The position numbers and the translations under genes were made by a program. From positions 1 to 64,000 of the forward strand of contig JADYYY010000003.1 of the NCBI GenBank assembly GCA_020853395.1: a stretch of 64,000 nt of DNA, in the 5' to 3' direction. This document shows, piece after piece, positions 48,188 through 55,939 of this stretch (position 1 is the stretch's first letter; each line of letters opens with the position of its first letter). The notes beneath the pieces are model-generated. The model was not told where the DNA came from and made no database searches. It worked only from the letters and a program-made list of their open reading frames with translations. The stretch is from Acidobacteriota bacterium (GTDB taxonomy: Bacteria; Acidobacteriota; Vicinamibacteria; Vicinamibacterales; SCN-69-37).

Positions 48188-48940
48188 ATGGCTCGACGCA
48201 TCCTTGTGACGAACGACGACGGCTATTTCTCTCCGGGGATTCACGCGCTCGCCGAGGCTCTCGCCACGCTCGGCGAGGTGACGATCGTGGCGCCGCACAA
48301 CGAGGCCAGCGCGGTCGGGCACGCGCTCACGCTGCGACGGCCGTTGCGCATCGAAGACATGGGCGGACGCGTCTACTCGGTCGACGGCACGCCGACCGAT
48401 TGCGTCAACCTTGGCATCCACGAGGTGCTCGGCGCGTCGCCCGACCTCGTCGTGTCCGGCATCAACAAAGGGCTGAACGTCGGCGACGACGTGACCTATT
48501 CGGGCACGGTGGCGGGTGCGCTGGAAGCCGCACTGCTCGGCCATCAAGCGCTCGCCGTATCGCTCGAGTTCACCGCTGGCCCGTGGAACTTCGCGCCCGC
48601 CGCGCGCCTGGCGGCCGGCGTCGCGCGCGAGTTGCTGGCCTCGCCGTTGCCGTCGCGGACGTTTCTCAATCTCAACGTGCCGCAGGGCGAGCCCCGAGGT
48701 CTGCGCGTGACCGTGCAGGCGGTGCGCAATCATCTGACCAAGATCGATCGCCGTGTGGATCCGCGCGGGCGGCCGTACTTCTGGATCGAGGAAGCGCTCG
48801 ACGAATGGCAGCCGCACGACCGGTCAGACTATCAGGCGATTCGGGACGGGTTCGCGTCGTTGACGCCGCTGCAGCCCGATCTGACCGGGTTCACGACCCT
48901 GCCGATGGTCGAGGCTCTGGCGGCGCGGTGGTTGGGGTAA
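48188..48940 (+). CDS. surE: 5'/3'-nucleotidase SurE
   Basis: SurE is a metal-dependent phosphatase of nucleoside monophosphates and short polyphosphates. The 250-residue protein has the metal-binding start RILVTNDDGYFSPGI, GTPTDCVNLGI and VSGINKGLNVGDDVTYSGTV (two blocks), all diagnostic. It follows the RiPP cluster after 157 bp without visible terminator, and precedes tRNA-Pro by 14 bp. Confidence 0.97.
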   Translation: MARRILVTNDDGYFSPGIHALAEALATLGEVTIVAPHNEASAVGHALTLRRPLRIEDMGGRVYSVDGTPTDCVNLGIHEVLGASPDLVVSGINKGLNVGDDVTYSGTVAGALEAALLGHQALAVSLEFTAGPWNFAPAARLAAGVARELLASPLPSRTFLNLNVPQGEPRGLRVTVQAVRNHLTKIDRRVDPRGRPYFWIEEALDEWQPHDRSDYQAIRDGFASLTPLQPDLTGFTTLPMVEALAARWLG

Positions 48941-48954
48941 GATAGGCGGATTGT

Positions 48955-49031
48955 CGGGGCGTGGCTCAGCCTGGTAGAGCACTCGGTTCGGGACCGAGGG
49001 GTCGGTGGTTCAAATCCACTCGCCCCGACCA
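48955..49031 (+). tRNA. tRNA-Pro, anticodon CGG
   Basis: The 77-nt gene has an acceptor stem CGGGGCG/CGCCCCG, D-arm with AGCCTGGTAGAGC, anticodon stem CTCGG/CCGAG around the loop TTCGGGA (anticodon CGG, codon CCG), T-arm GGTTCAAATCC and an encoded CCA end. A TAAGAT box at 48938-48943, inside the end of surE, could be its -10. Confidence 0.97.
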
Positions 49032-49068
49032 GAAATCGTAAACGCATTCGCGGCGCTCATCGCGCTGA

Positions 49069-49107
49069 AACGGGCGTTCGGCAGAGCCGAACGCCCGTTC
49101 GCGTTTC
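49069..49107 (+). terminator. Intrinsic terminator after tRNA-Pro
   Basis: AACGGGCGTTCGGC (49069-49082) pairs perfectly with GCCGAACGCCCGTT (49086-49099) around AGA, followed by CGCGTTTC. The symmetric stem could also work for transcription from the other side. Confidence 0.72.
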
Positions 49108-49245
49108 GGGCAGCCACGCCGGCCTCGGAGGCTCGCATCGACGGAGTCGGGGCGCATCACACGATCCGCATCGACGCGACGTGCTCGGTCGCGCCTCGGC
49201 GGGTGTTCGCTCTGCGCTGCAGCCACTGCGATATATTGCTCACTC

Positions 49246-50016
49246 GTGACTACTCGAAGCCCGCAGCTCATGACGCTCTGGACGGGTGTGGCGCTCGCAG
49301 TCCTCTGCCTTGTCGGTGCCGCGTCGGCTGGAGCGCAGCAGAGCCGCTGCGCGGACTGCCACTTCGTGCGCCCGGACGCTCCGGCCGCCGATCACCTCTC
49401 CGAGTGGGACCGCTCCGCGCACAGCCGCAACAACGTCGGGTGCGAGAAGTGCCACGGCGGAGATGCGACGACGTTCGAATCGCTGGCGGCCCATCGTGGC
49501 GTGCTGAACAGCGCCAATCCGGCCAGCCCTGTCAATCGACGCAATCTCTCGGCGACGTGCGGAACGTGTCACGCGGGGCCGTTCGTCGCGTTCCAGAAGA
49601 GCCAGCACTACGCGCTGCTGCAGAAGAACGATCTGCGGGTGCCCGTGTGCTCGACCTGTCACGGCAACGCCGGCCAGCGCCGTCCCTCGCCGCGCGCGCT
49701 CGAGACGCAGTGCGCGCAGTGTCATGGGCCGAACGGGATCGCACCGCGGTCCGAACGCGCCGAAGCGGCGCGCTCGCTCTACGAGATGGTGCACGAGACG
49801 CGCGACCTGATGAAGACGGCGCGCGCCATGATCAATCGCGTCACCGTGCAGCCGAGGCGCACTCAGCTCGACCAGGCGTACCAGCAGGCGGAAGTGCCGC
49901 TGATCGAGGCGACGCAGGCCGGCCACCAGTTCGTCTTCGACGACTTGAAGGAACGGCTGTCGGTGGCCCGGCAGCGGCTCGAAGCGTTGCTCGGGATGCT
50001 CGCCAACCCCAAGTAG
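49246..50016 (+). CDS. Secreted pentaheme cytochrome c
   Basis: The 256-residue protein has a signal peptide (cleavage near AGAQQ) and five CxxCH heme sites: CADCH, CEKCH, CGTCH, CSTCH and CAQCH, all in the first 170 residues. Extra histidines (DRSAH, KSQHY) may be distal ligands, as in cytochrome c554/NrfA-like folds. The last 80 residues are a helical part without heme. It probably transfers electrons in the periplasm; the partner is unknown. A TATATT at 49232-49237 would start transcription next to the GTG at 49246. Confidence 0.88.
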   Translation: MTTRSPQLMTLWTGVALAVLCLVGAASAGAQQSRCADCHFVRPDAPAADHLSEWDRSAHSRNNVGCEKCHGGDATTFESLAAHRGVLNSANPASPVNRRNLSATCGTCHAGPFVAFQKSQHYALLQKNDLRVPVCSTCHGNAGQRRPSPRALETQCAQCHGPNGIAPRSERAEAARSLYEMVHETRDLMKTARAMINRVTVQPRRTQLDQAYQQAEVPLIEATQAGHQFVFDDLKERLSVARQRLEALLGMLANPK

Positions 50017-50032
50017 ATCGCGCGGCCCGCTC

Positions 50033-51445
50033 TCAGCCGGCGAGCTGCGTCCAGACGTAGTAGGCCGCGACCGACGCCATTACGATCGTCGACACCCACA
50101 GGCCGATCGTCGTGAACCAGCCGGGCCGGATGTCGCTCGGCAGGCATGCGTGCCGGAGATAGATCGTGGCCAGGCCGATGACCGGCAGCATCAACGCCTG
50201 GGCGACGCCGCCGGCCACGACCATCTGGACGGGCGATTCGATGAGCCAGTAGAACACCGCGGGCGTCACGGTCAGCAGCCAGACGAACCGGCGGCGCCAG
50301 CGCCGGCGGCTCTCGCCGTCGTGGCGTTCGTAGGCGCCGAACAGCCGCATCAGGTCCGCGAACAGCCGTGAGTGGGCCGCGGTCGACGCGAACACGGTCC
50401 CGTAGAGCGTGATGACCGCGCCGGCGTAGAAGACCCACAGCGCCCAAGGGCCGAGCGTCTCGGTGTAGATGTTCGACAGCACGCGAATCATGTCGCTCGC
50501 CGCGGGCACGAGCCCCAGCCGGCCGAGCACGGCGGCGCCGAGCAGGTAGAACGAGACGGTCGCGAGCGTGTAAATCACGAGCGAACAGGCGATGTCGAGG
50601 TGCATCACGCGGATCCATCCGCGCGCGCGCCGCCGCCAGGCGTCGCTCCCGTCGCGCGGTCCGACGAAGCGCGCGTAGCCCTTCTCGACGCACCAGTACG
50701 GATACATGACGAGCTCGGTCGCGCCGACGCCCGTGATGCCGAAGACGGCAACGGCCGTCGCGAGGCCGGCGGCTGGCACCTCGAAGCTCAGCCCGGTGCC
50801 GATGTCATGGGACGTGAGCGCGCCCGGCCGGAGAAAGAGAACCGCGGCGGCGCAGACCGTCAGCAGCGTGAACAGCCCGACTTTGAGGATCGCGAAGCGC
50901 TCGATCCGGTCGTAGCCGCCGCCGAGCAACAGGGCCAACGTCATCACCAGGCAAAGGCCGACCCACGTGTTGACCGCGAGCGCCGGCACGAGCGTGTGCA
51001 GTACCTGCGCCACGCCGCCGAACATGCCGCCGATCTGCAGGAGCGTGAGCGTGACCATGATGGCCCACGCCCAGACGACCCAGGTCACCGCCAGCCGAGG
51101 GCCTGGCATCCGGTTGAACCCCTCCAGGCCCGTCTGGCCGGACGCGATCGTGAACCGCCCGAGCTCGGCCTGGACGACCGGCTTGATCGCGCAGCTCAGC
51201 AGGATCATCCAGAGGGCCGCGAATCCGACCTGCGCGCCCAAGGTCGTGGTCGCGACGAGCTCGCCGGATCCGACGATGGACGCGGCGAGCACCATGCCCG
51301 GGCCGATCCGCCGGAGCGAGGCGCCCACCGACGTCGGCGGCTCTTCGGTGCCCGCGGCGCTCAGGACGTACGGGTCATCGGGCCGGACCGGCGGGGCAGC
51401 GGTCCGCGGCGAGGCGAGCGGTGTCGCGTCCACGGGAGGGTCCAC
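50033..51445 (-). CDS. Divergent Nramp-family metal transporter
   Basis: The protein of 470 residues (GTG 51445; the frame stays open to 51517) has about eleven helices. The first helix reads GPGMVLAASIVGSGEL, where metal-transporting Nramps have DPGN. The sixth reads GVGATELVMYPYW, where they have a conserved MPH. Both canonical metal-binding motifs are therefore replaced, so the substrate may not be Mn/Fe. The long N-terminal tail is proline-rich. It is convergent with the cytochrome gene. Confidence 0.85.
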   Translation of the reverse strand: MDPPVDATPLASPRTAAPPVRPDDPYVLSAAGTEEPPTSVGASLRRIGPGMVLAASIVGSGELVATTTLGAQVGFAALWMILLSCAIKPVVQAELGRFTIASGQTGLEGFNRMPGPRLAVTWVVWAWAIMVTLTLLQIGGMFGGVAQVLHTLVPALAVNTWVGLCLVMTLALLLGGGYDRIERFAILKVGLFTLLTVCAAAVLFLRPGALTSHDIGTGLSFEVPAAGLATAVAVFGITGVGATELVMYPYWCVEKGYARFVGPRDGSDAWRRRARGWIRVMHLDIACSLVIYTLATVSFYLLGAAVLGRLGLVPAASDMIRVLSNIYTETLGPWALWVFYAGAVITLYGTVFASTAAHSRLFADLMRLFGAYERHDGESRRRWRRRFVWLLTVTPAVFYWLIESPVQMVVAGGVAQALMLPVIGLATIYLRHACLPSDIRPGWFTTIGLWVSTIVMASVAAYYVWTQLAG

Positions 51446-51618
51446 GATACACGAAACGCGACAAGGCGTGGGTTCGAGGAAATGCCCGAATTGATCGGAG
51501 AAATTCCGCGCGCACACCTTCCGGTCCGAACCGAGACACTGAGGCGCTCAGCCGTCGTGCCGGCATGGTTTCCGCAAGGAGGCAGGCAGCGAGGCCCGTC
51601 GCCCGCCGGGAGGCAGTC

Positions 51619-52737
51619 ATGAAACTCACGCTCAGCGTCATCAAAGCGGACATCGGCTCGATCGGCGGGCACATCGCCCCGTCCAGCCGTCTCGTCGACA
51701 CCGTGCGCGCCGTCGTGCGGGACCGGGCGCGCGGATTGATCCTCGATCACTACATCGGGTACACCGGCGACGACATCGCCATCCTGATGACCCACACCCG
51801 GGGCGTCGGCGACGCCGACGTGCATCGCCTGGCCTGGGACGCCTTCGTCGCCGGCACGGCGACCGCGCGCGAGCAGGGGCTGTACGGCGCCGGTCAGGAT
51901 CTGCTCAAGGACGCGTTCTCCGGCAACGTCCACGGGATGGGCCCCGCCGTCGCCGAGATGACGTTCGAGGAGCGGGCGAACGAGCCGTTCCTGTTCTTCG
52001 CGGCCGACAAGACCGATCCGGGCGCGTTCAACCTGCCGCTCTATCTCGCCTTCGCGGACCCGATGAACACGCCCGGGCTCATCCTGTCGCCTGGCATGTC
52101 CAAGGGCTTCCGGTTCGTGATCATGGACGTCAATCACACGGAGGGTGACCGGGTGATCGAGCTCGTGGCGCCCGAGGAGCTCTACGACATCGCCGCTCTG
52201 CTGCGCGATCCGGAGCGCTACGTCGTCGAGTCGATCTGGTCGCGTGCGACGGGGGAGCAGGCGGTGGCGGTCGCCACGTCGCGTCTCCACAACATCGCCG
52301 GGAAGTACACCGGCAAGGACGACCCAGTGATGTTGGTGCGCGTGCAGATGCACTTCCCGGCGACCGGTGAGGTGCTCGCGCCCTATGCGATCGGCCACTT
52401 CGTCGGGGGTGGGATGCGCGGGTCGCATCAGGTGCCGCTCATGCCCGTTCCGCTGTCGACGGGCACGAGCTACTTCGACGGCCCGCCGCTCGTCAGTTGC
52501 GCGGCATTCGCGGAGCATGGTGGCGTGCTCACCGAGCCGCTCGACGCGTTCGCCCATCCGTTCTGGGACGAGGTGCGCGCCCGGGTCGCGGGCAAGGCGA
52601 TGGAGATGCGCCGACAGGGTTTCGTGGGCACCGCGATGCTTCCCATGTTCGAGCTGGAGTACACCGGCATCGTCGACAAGCTCGCGCAGCTCGAGGGGCG
52701 GTTCATCGTGCGCCAGGAGCGCCTCGTGACGGCGTGA
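51619..52737 (+). CDS. Fructose-1,6-bisphosphate aldolase/phosphatase (archaeal type)
   Basis: This bifunctional gluconeogenic enzyme condenses triose phosphates and dephosphorylates the product. The 372-residue protein (ATG 51619 after GGGAGG) starts MKLTLSVIKADIGSIGGH, carries AADKTDPGAFNLPLYLAFADP, and has HNIAGKYTGKDDPVM with the tyrosine/lysine active-site region. It is most common in archaea and thermophilic or deep-branching bacteria. It is divergent from the Nramp gene. Confidence 0.94.
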   Translation: MKLTLSVIKADIGSIGGHIAPSSRLVDTVRAVVRDRARGLILDHYIGYTGDDIAILMTHTRGVGDADVHRLAWDAFVAGTATAREQGLYGAGQDLLKDAFSGNVHGMGPAVAEMTFEERANEPFLFFAADKTDPGAFNLPLYLAFADPMNTPGLILSPGMSKGFRFVIMDVNHTEGDRVIELVAPEELYDIAALLRDPERYVVESIWSRATGEQAVAVATSRLHNIAGKYTGKDDPVMLVRVQMHFPATGEVLAPYAIGHFVGGGMRGSHQVPLMPVPLSTGTSYFDGPPLVSCAAFAEHGGVLTEPLDAFAHPFWDEVRARVAGKAMEMRRQGFVGTAMLPMFELEYTGIVDKLAQLEGRFIVRQERLVTA

Positions 52738-52870
52738 GCGTGAGGTCGCGCGCGGCCGCGGTGCGCGCCGTTCCGTGATACTTTGAACGGCTGCACGGCG
52801 CCGGCGCGCGCGGCCCGGGGCCGCATCGGAGCAGGGCGGTCGTGCGCGACCTCGGCTCTCTGGAGTGACG
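52738..52870. repeat. Long inverted repeat between the aldolase/phosphatase and SDR genes
   Basis: GAGGTCGCGCGCG (52742-52754) and CGTGCGCGACCTC (52841-52853) are inverted copies with 12 of 13 matches. They enclose nearly the whole gap, which also holds a GATACT -10-like box at 52777-52782. It could be a stem-loop leader or a paired operator. Confidence 0.4.
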
Positions 52871-53653
52871 ATGATTTCAGCAGACAGATTCTTCAGGCTC
52901 GACGGCAAAGTGGCGCTCGTGACCGGCGGATCGGGGGGCATCGGTTCGGCGGTCTGTGAAGGGCTCGGCGTCATGGGTGCGAAGGTGGCGGTTGCCGACG
53001 TGAACCGGGAGAAAGCGGCGGCGCTTGCCGACGAGTTGAAGGGGAAGGGCATCGAAGCGAGAGCGTGGGCGTTCAACGCGCTGTCCGGGGACGACACGCG
53101 CCGGATGGTGGACGAGGTCGCCAGCGGCTTCGGCCGGCTGGACATCCTCGTCAACACCGTCGGCGGACAGCGGGAGGAGACCGCGGACGATCTGACCGAA
53201 GAGAACTTCGATCACGTCATCGATCTCAATCTCAAGAGCGCGGCCTTTCAGGCGCAGGCGGCCGCCCGTCACATGATCACGGGCGGCAGCGGCGGCAAGC
53301 AGGTGCACTTCGGGTCGGTCCGCAGCCAGTTGGCGTTGCGCGGCCGCGGGTTCGTCGCCTACTGTGCGGCCAAGGGCGGGCTCGCCATCATGTGCCGCCA
53401 GTTGGCGTCGGACTGGGCGCCCCATCGCGTCAACGTCAACGTGCTGGCCCCGACGTTCGTCCGCACCGAACAGGTCGCGAAGTGGCTGAACGATCCGGAC
53501 TTCTACCGCAATCTCGTGGCGCGCATCCCGCTCGGCCGCGTGGCGGAGACCGACGACGTGGTCGGCGCCGTGCTGTTCCTCGTGGCGCCGGCCTCCGATT
53601 TCGTCACCGGCCACACGCTGTTTCTCGATGGCGGCGTGACGACGACCCAGTAG
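52871..53653 (+). CDS. Short-chain dehydrogenase/reductase
   Basis: The 260-residue classical SDR has the cofactor site VALVTGGSGGIGSAV, VADVNREK (aspartate suggests NAD), NTVGG and the catalytic VAYCAAKGG with serine in GSVRSQ. The end PASDFVTGHTLFLDGGV is typical. It resembles gluconate/deoxygluconate-type dehydrogenases, but substrate cannot be read. The ATG at 52871 is preferred because TGGAG fits it; a GTG lies two codons upstream. It heads a probable catabolic gene series. Confidence 0.9.
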   Translation: MISADRFFRLDGKVALVTGGSGGIGSAVCEGLGVMGAKVAVADVNREKAAALADELKGKGIEARAWAFNALSGDDTRRMVDEVASGFGRLDILVNTVGGQREETADDLTEENFDHVIDLNLKSAAFQAQAAARHMITGGSGGKQVHFGSVRSQLALRGRGFVAYCAAKGGLAIMCRQLASDWAPHRVNVNVLAPTFVRTEQVAKWLNDPDFYRNLVARIPLGRVAETDDVVGAVLFLVAPASDFVTGHTLFLDGGVTTTQ

Positions 53654-53905
53654 CATCGGGACATCGGATTATCGGGGCATCGGGGCATCGGGACATCGGC
53701 ATCGGATGCATCGGGCTATCGGGACATCGGGTTGTCGAGACATCGATGCTTCGAGGGCGAGTCCGGTGATCTGGTGCCCTGATGTGTCGAGCCGCGGCAA
53801 CCCGACGTCGCGATGCGCCGACGTGCCGATGCGCCGATGTTCTGATGTCCCGATGTCCCGATCCGATATCCCGACAATCCGATAATCCGATGGTCCGATG
53901 ATGAA
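53654..53905. repeat. Inverted pair of 8-bp tandem repeat arrays
   Basis: The left arm (53654-53746) is about eleven imperfect copies of ATCGGGAC. The right arm (about 53800-53905) is a similar number of copies of the reverse complement GTCCCGAT. The outer ends include a perfect 14-bp inverted match, CATCGGATTATCGG (53662-53675) with CCGATAATCCGATG (53879-53892). The two arms can fold into one very long hairpin around a ~55-bp centre. No coding frame or mobile gene is associated with it. Confidence 0.85.
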
Positions 53906-53920
53906 AGGGTTTGTTTCCGA

Positions 53921-54640
53921 ATGGCTCGCAGACTGATCGACCTCAGCATGCCGGTGCACAACGACATGATCGCGTTCCCGCGGGTCGTCCGGCCGTCCCT
54001 GGCGATGTACGAATCGTGGCGCGAGTTCGCCGAGCGGATTGGCGCGGCGAAGTACGGCGTCGACTGGCTCACCGCCAGCTACCTCGTCGTCCTCGGCGAT
54101 CACATCGGCACGCACATCGACTCGCTTCGGCACCTGCGCGACGATGCGCCTGGCCCGGAAGGGATTCCGCTGGACTACTGCTACGGGGACGGCGTGTGCC
54201 TCGATTTCCGGCACCTGCCGAAGGGCGCCGGCATCACCGTCAACGACATGAAGGCGGCCCTCGACAAGATCCGCTACACGATCAAGCCGCTCGACATCGT
54301 GCTCATCCACACGGGCGCCGGCGCGATTCAGGACACGCCCGCGTACGTCACCGATCAGGTCGGGATGACCGGCGAGGCCACGCACTGGCTGCTGGATCAG
54401 GGCGTCAAGGTTGCGGGAATCGACGCCATCACCTTCGACCCTCCGGTCTGGGCGATGTTCGAGCGCAAGCAGTTCTGGGAGGCGCACCGGGTGATGCTCG
54501 AGCGCGAGTACTACCACCTCGAGAACATGACGAACCTCGACAAGCTGCCGTCGCACGGCTTCAAGCTGAGCCTGTTCCCGGTGAAGTGGGTGAACACGAC
54601 CGCGGCGCCGGTCCGTGCCGTGGCTATCATTGAGGAATAG
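53921..54640 (+). CDS. Cyclase-family metal hydrolase (kynurenine-formamidase-like)
   Basis: The 239-residue protein has the family motif HIGTHIDSLRH (the HxGTHxDxxxH metal site) near residue 67-77, and begins RLIDLSMPVHNDM. The family hydrolyses amide or lactone-like bonds, for example N-formylkynurenine or isatin. No kynurenine genes are near; its neighbours suggest a sugar- or polyketide-like acid instead. The start is 15 bp after the repeat array. Confidence 0.9.
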   Translation: MARRLIDLSMPVHNDMIAFPRVVRPSLAMYESWREFAERIGAAKYGVDWLTASYLVVLGDHIGTHIDSLRHLRDDAPGPEGIPLDYCYGDGVCLDFRHLPKGAGITVNDMKAALDKIRYTIKPLDIVLIHTGAGAIQDTPAYVTDQVGMTGEATHWLLDQGVKVAGIDAITFDPPVWAMFERKQFWEAHRVMLEREYYHLENMTNLDKLPSHGFKLSLFPVKWVNTTAAPVRAVAIIEE

Positions 54641-54708
54641 GCGGGCTTCCGCGTCGGAGCCGCCGCGGATGTCCCAACGGTGCCGCCCATCCAGGTCCGC
54701 GGGCGGGA

Positions 54709-54737
54709 CTTGAGCCGGATTCTGGACCGCATATAAT
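54709..54737 (+). promoter_or_regulatory. Strong sigma-70 promoter before the transaldolase-like gene
   Basis: TTGAGC (54709-54714) and a perfect TATAAT (54732-54737) are exactly 17 bp apart. Transcription would start near 54744. An in-frame ATG at 54736 lies inside the -10 box and cannot be the start; the ATG at 54751 is therefore used, with a leader of only about 7 nt. Confidence 0.68.
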
Positions 54738-54750
54738 GCAGGCGTCGAAA

Positions 54751-55854
54751 ATGACAGCCCCGACCACCATCTACAAGAGCCGTCTGTACCAGATGACACA
54801 GACCACGCCGACGTGTCTGTGGAACGACTCGGCCTCGCTGCAGGAGCTGGCGTATTCGATCGAGCACGGCGGCGTCGGCGCCACGTGCAATCCGGTCATC
54901 GTCGTGGAGGTGCTGAAGAAGGAGATGCACCTCTGGCGCGATCGGATCACCGACCTCGTCCGAGACCTGCCGACTGCGAGCGAGGACGCCATCGCCTGGA
55001 CGCTCGTCGAGGAGATGTCGCAGCGGGCGGCCGAGCTGCTGATGCCGGTGTTCGAGCGTGAAGGCGGCCGCAACGGGCGCCTCTCGGTGCAGACGGATCC
55101 GCGCCTCTATCGCGACGCGGCGGCCATCGTCGAGCAGGCCGTGCGCTTCTCGCATCTGGCGCCCAACATCATCGTCAAGATTCCCGTCGTGAGCGCCGGC
55201 ATCGCGGCCATCGAGGAGGCCACGTATCGCGGCGTGAACATCAACGCGACGGTCTCGTTCTCGGTGCCGCAGGCGATCGCCGTGGCCGAGGCGTTCGAGC
55301 GCGGCCTCCGGCGCCGCGAGCGCGAGGGGCTCGACGTGTCGAGCTTCGGATCGGTTTGCACGATCATGGTCGGCCGGCTGGACGACTGGTTGAAGCTCGT
55401 CGCCGACAAGCGCGACATCAGCGTCGATCCAGGCGCGTTCGAGTGGGCCGGCGTCGCGGCGTTCAAGAAAGCCTATGCCCTCTACAAGGAGCGGGGCTAT
55501 CGGCTGCGCCTGCTGTCGGCCGCCTTCCGCAACCACATGCACTGGAGCGAGTTCATCGGCGGCGACGTCGTGATCTCGCCGCCGCACAAGTGGCAGGTCC
55601 GCTTCAACGCGAGCGACGTGGAAGTCGAGCGCCGGATCGACGTGCCGGTCGCGCCCGCCATCATGAGTGCCCTGATGAAGTTCGACGACTTCCGGCGCGC
55701 CTACGACGAGCACGGCATGACGGTGGAGGAGTTCGACACGTTCGGGCCCACCCGCCGTACGCTCCGGCAGTTCGTGGCGGCCTGTTACGACCTCAACGCC
55801 CAGATTCGGGAGTTCATGATCCCGAATCCCGACGACCTGAAGACGCCGAAGTAA
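54751..55854 (+). CDS. Transaldolase-family protein
   Basis: The 367-residue protein has a transaldolase-like barrel: an N-terminal LWNDSASLQEL and GGVGATCNPVIVVEVLK (in place of TSNPTI), and the Schiff-base lysine in NIIVKIPVVSAGI. VNINATVSFSVPQAI and SVCTIMVGRLDDWL follow. It is longer than the small fructose-6-phosphate aldolases. It may act on an unusual sugar phosphate in the surrounding catabolic set. The start at 54751 is set by the promoter. Confidence 0.85.
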   Translation: MTAPTTIYKSRLYQMTQTTPTCLWNDSASLQELAYSIEHGGVGATCNPVIVVEVLKKEMHLWRDRITDLVRDLPTASEDAIAWTLVEEMSQRAAELLMPVFEREGGRNGRLSVQTDPRLYRDAAAIVEQAVRFSHLAPNIIVKIPVVSAGIAAIEEATYRGVNINATVSFSVPQAIAVAEAFERGLRRREREGLDVSSFGSVCTIMVGRLDDWLKLVADKRDISVDPGAFEWAGVAAFKKAYALYKERGYRLRLLSAAFRNHMHWSEFIGGDVVISPPHKWQVRFNASDVEVERRIDVPVAPAIMSALMKFDDFRRAYDEHGMTVEEFDTFGPTRRTLRQFVAACYDLNAQIREFMIPNPDDLKTPK

Positions 55855-55939
55855 TCCGGGCTCATGGGACAGCGACCTCGGCTCCGGATGACCAGGCGCA
55901 CCTGACGCGGCCCCGCCGCTTCTGCCGGAGAGCGCTTCG

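Noticed and set aside
53654-53905. CRISPR array
   Set aside because: The repeat units are 8 bp, directly adjacent, degenerate and inverted in the second half. There are no spacers and no cas genes.
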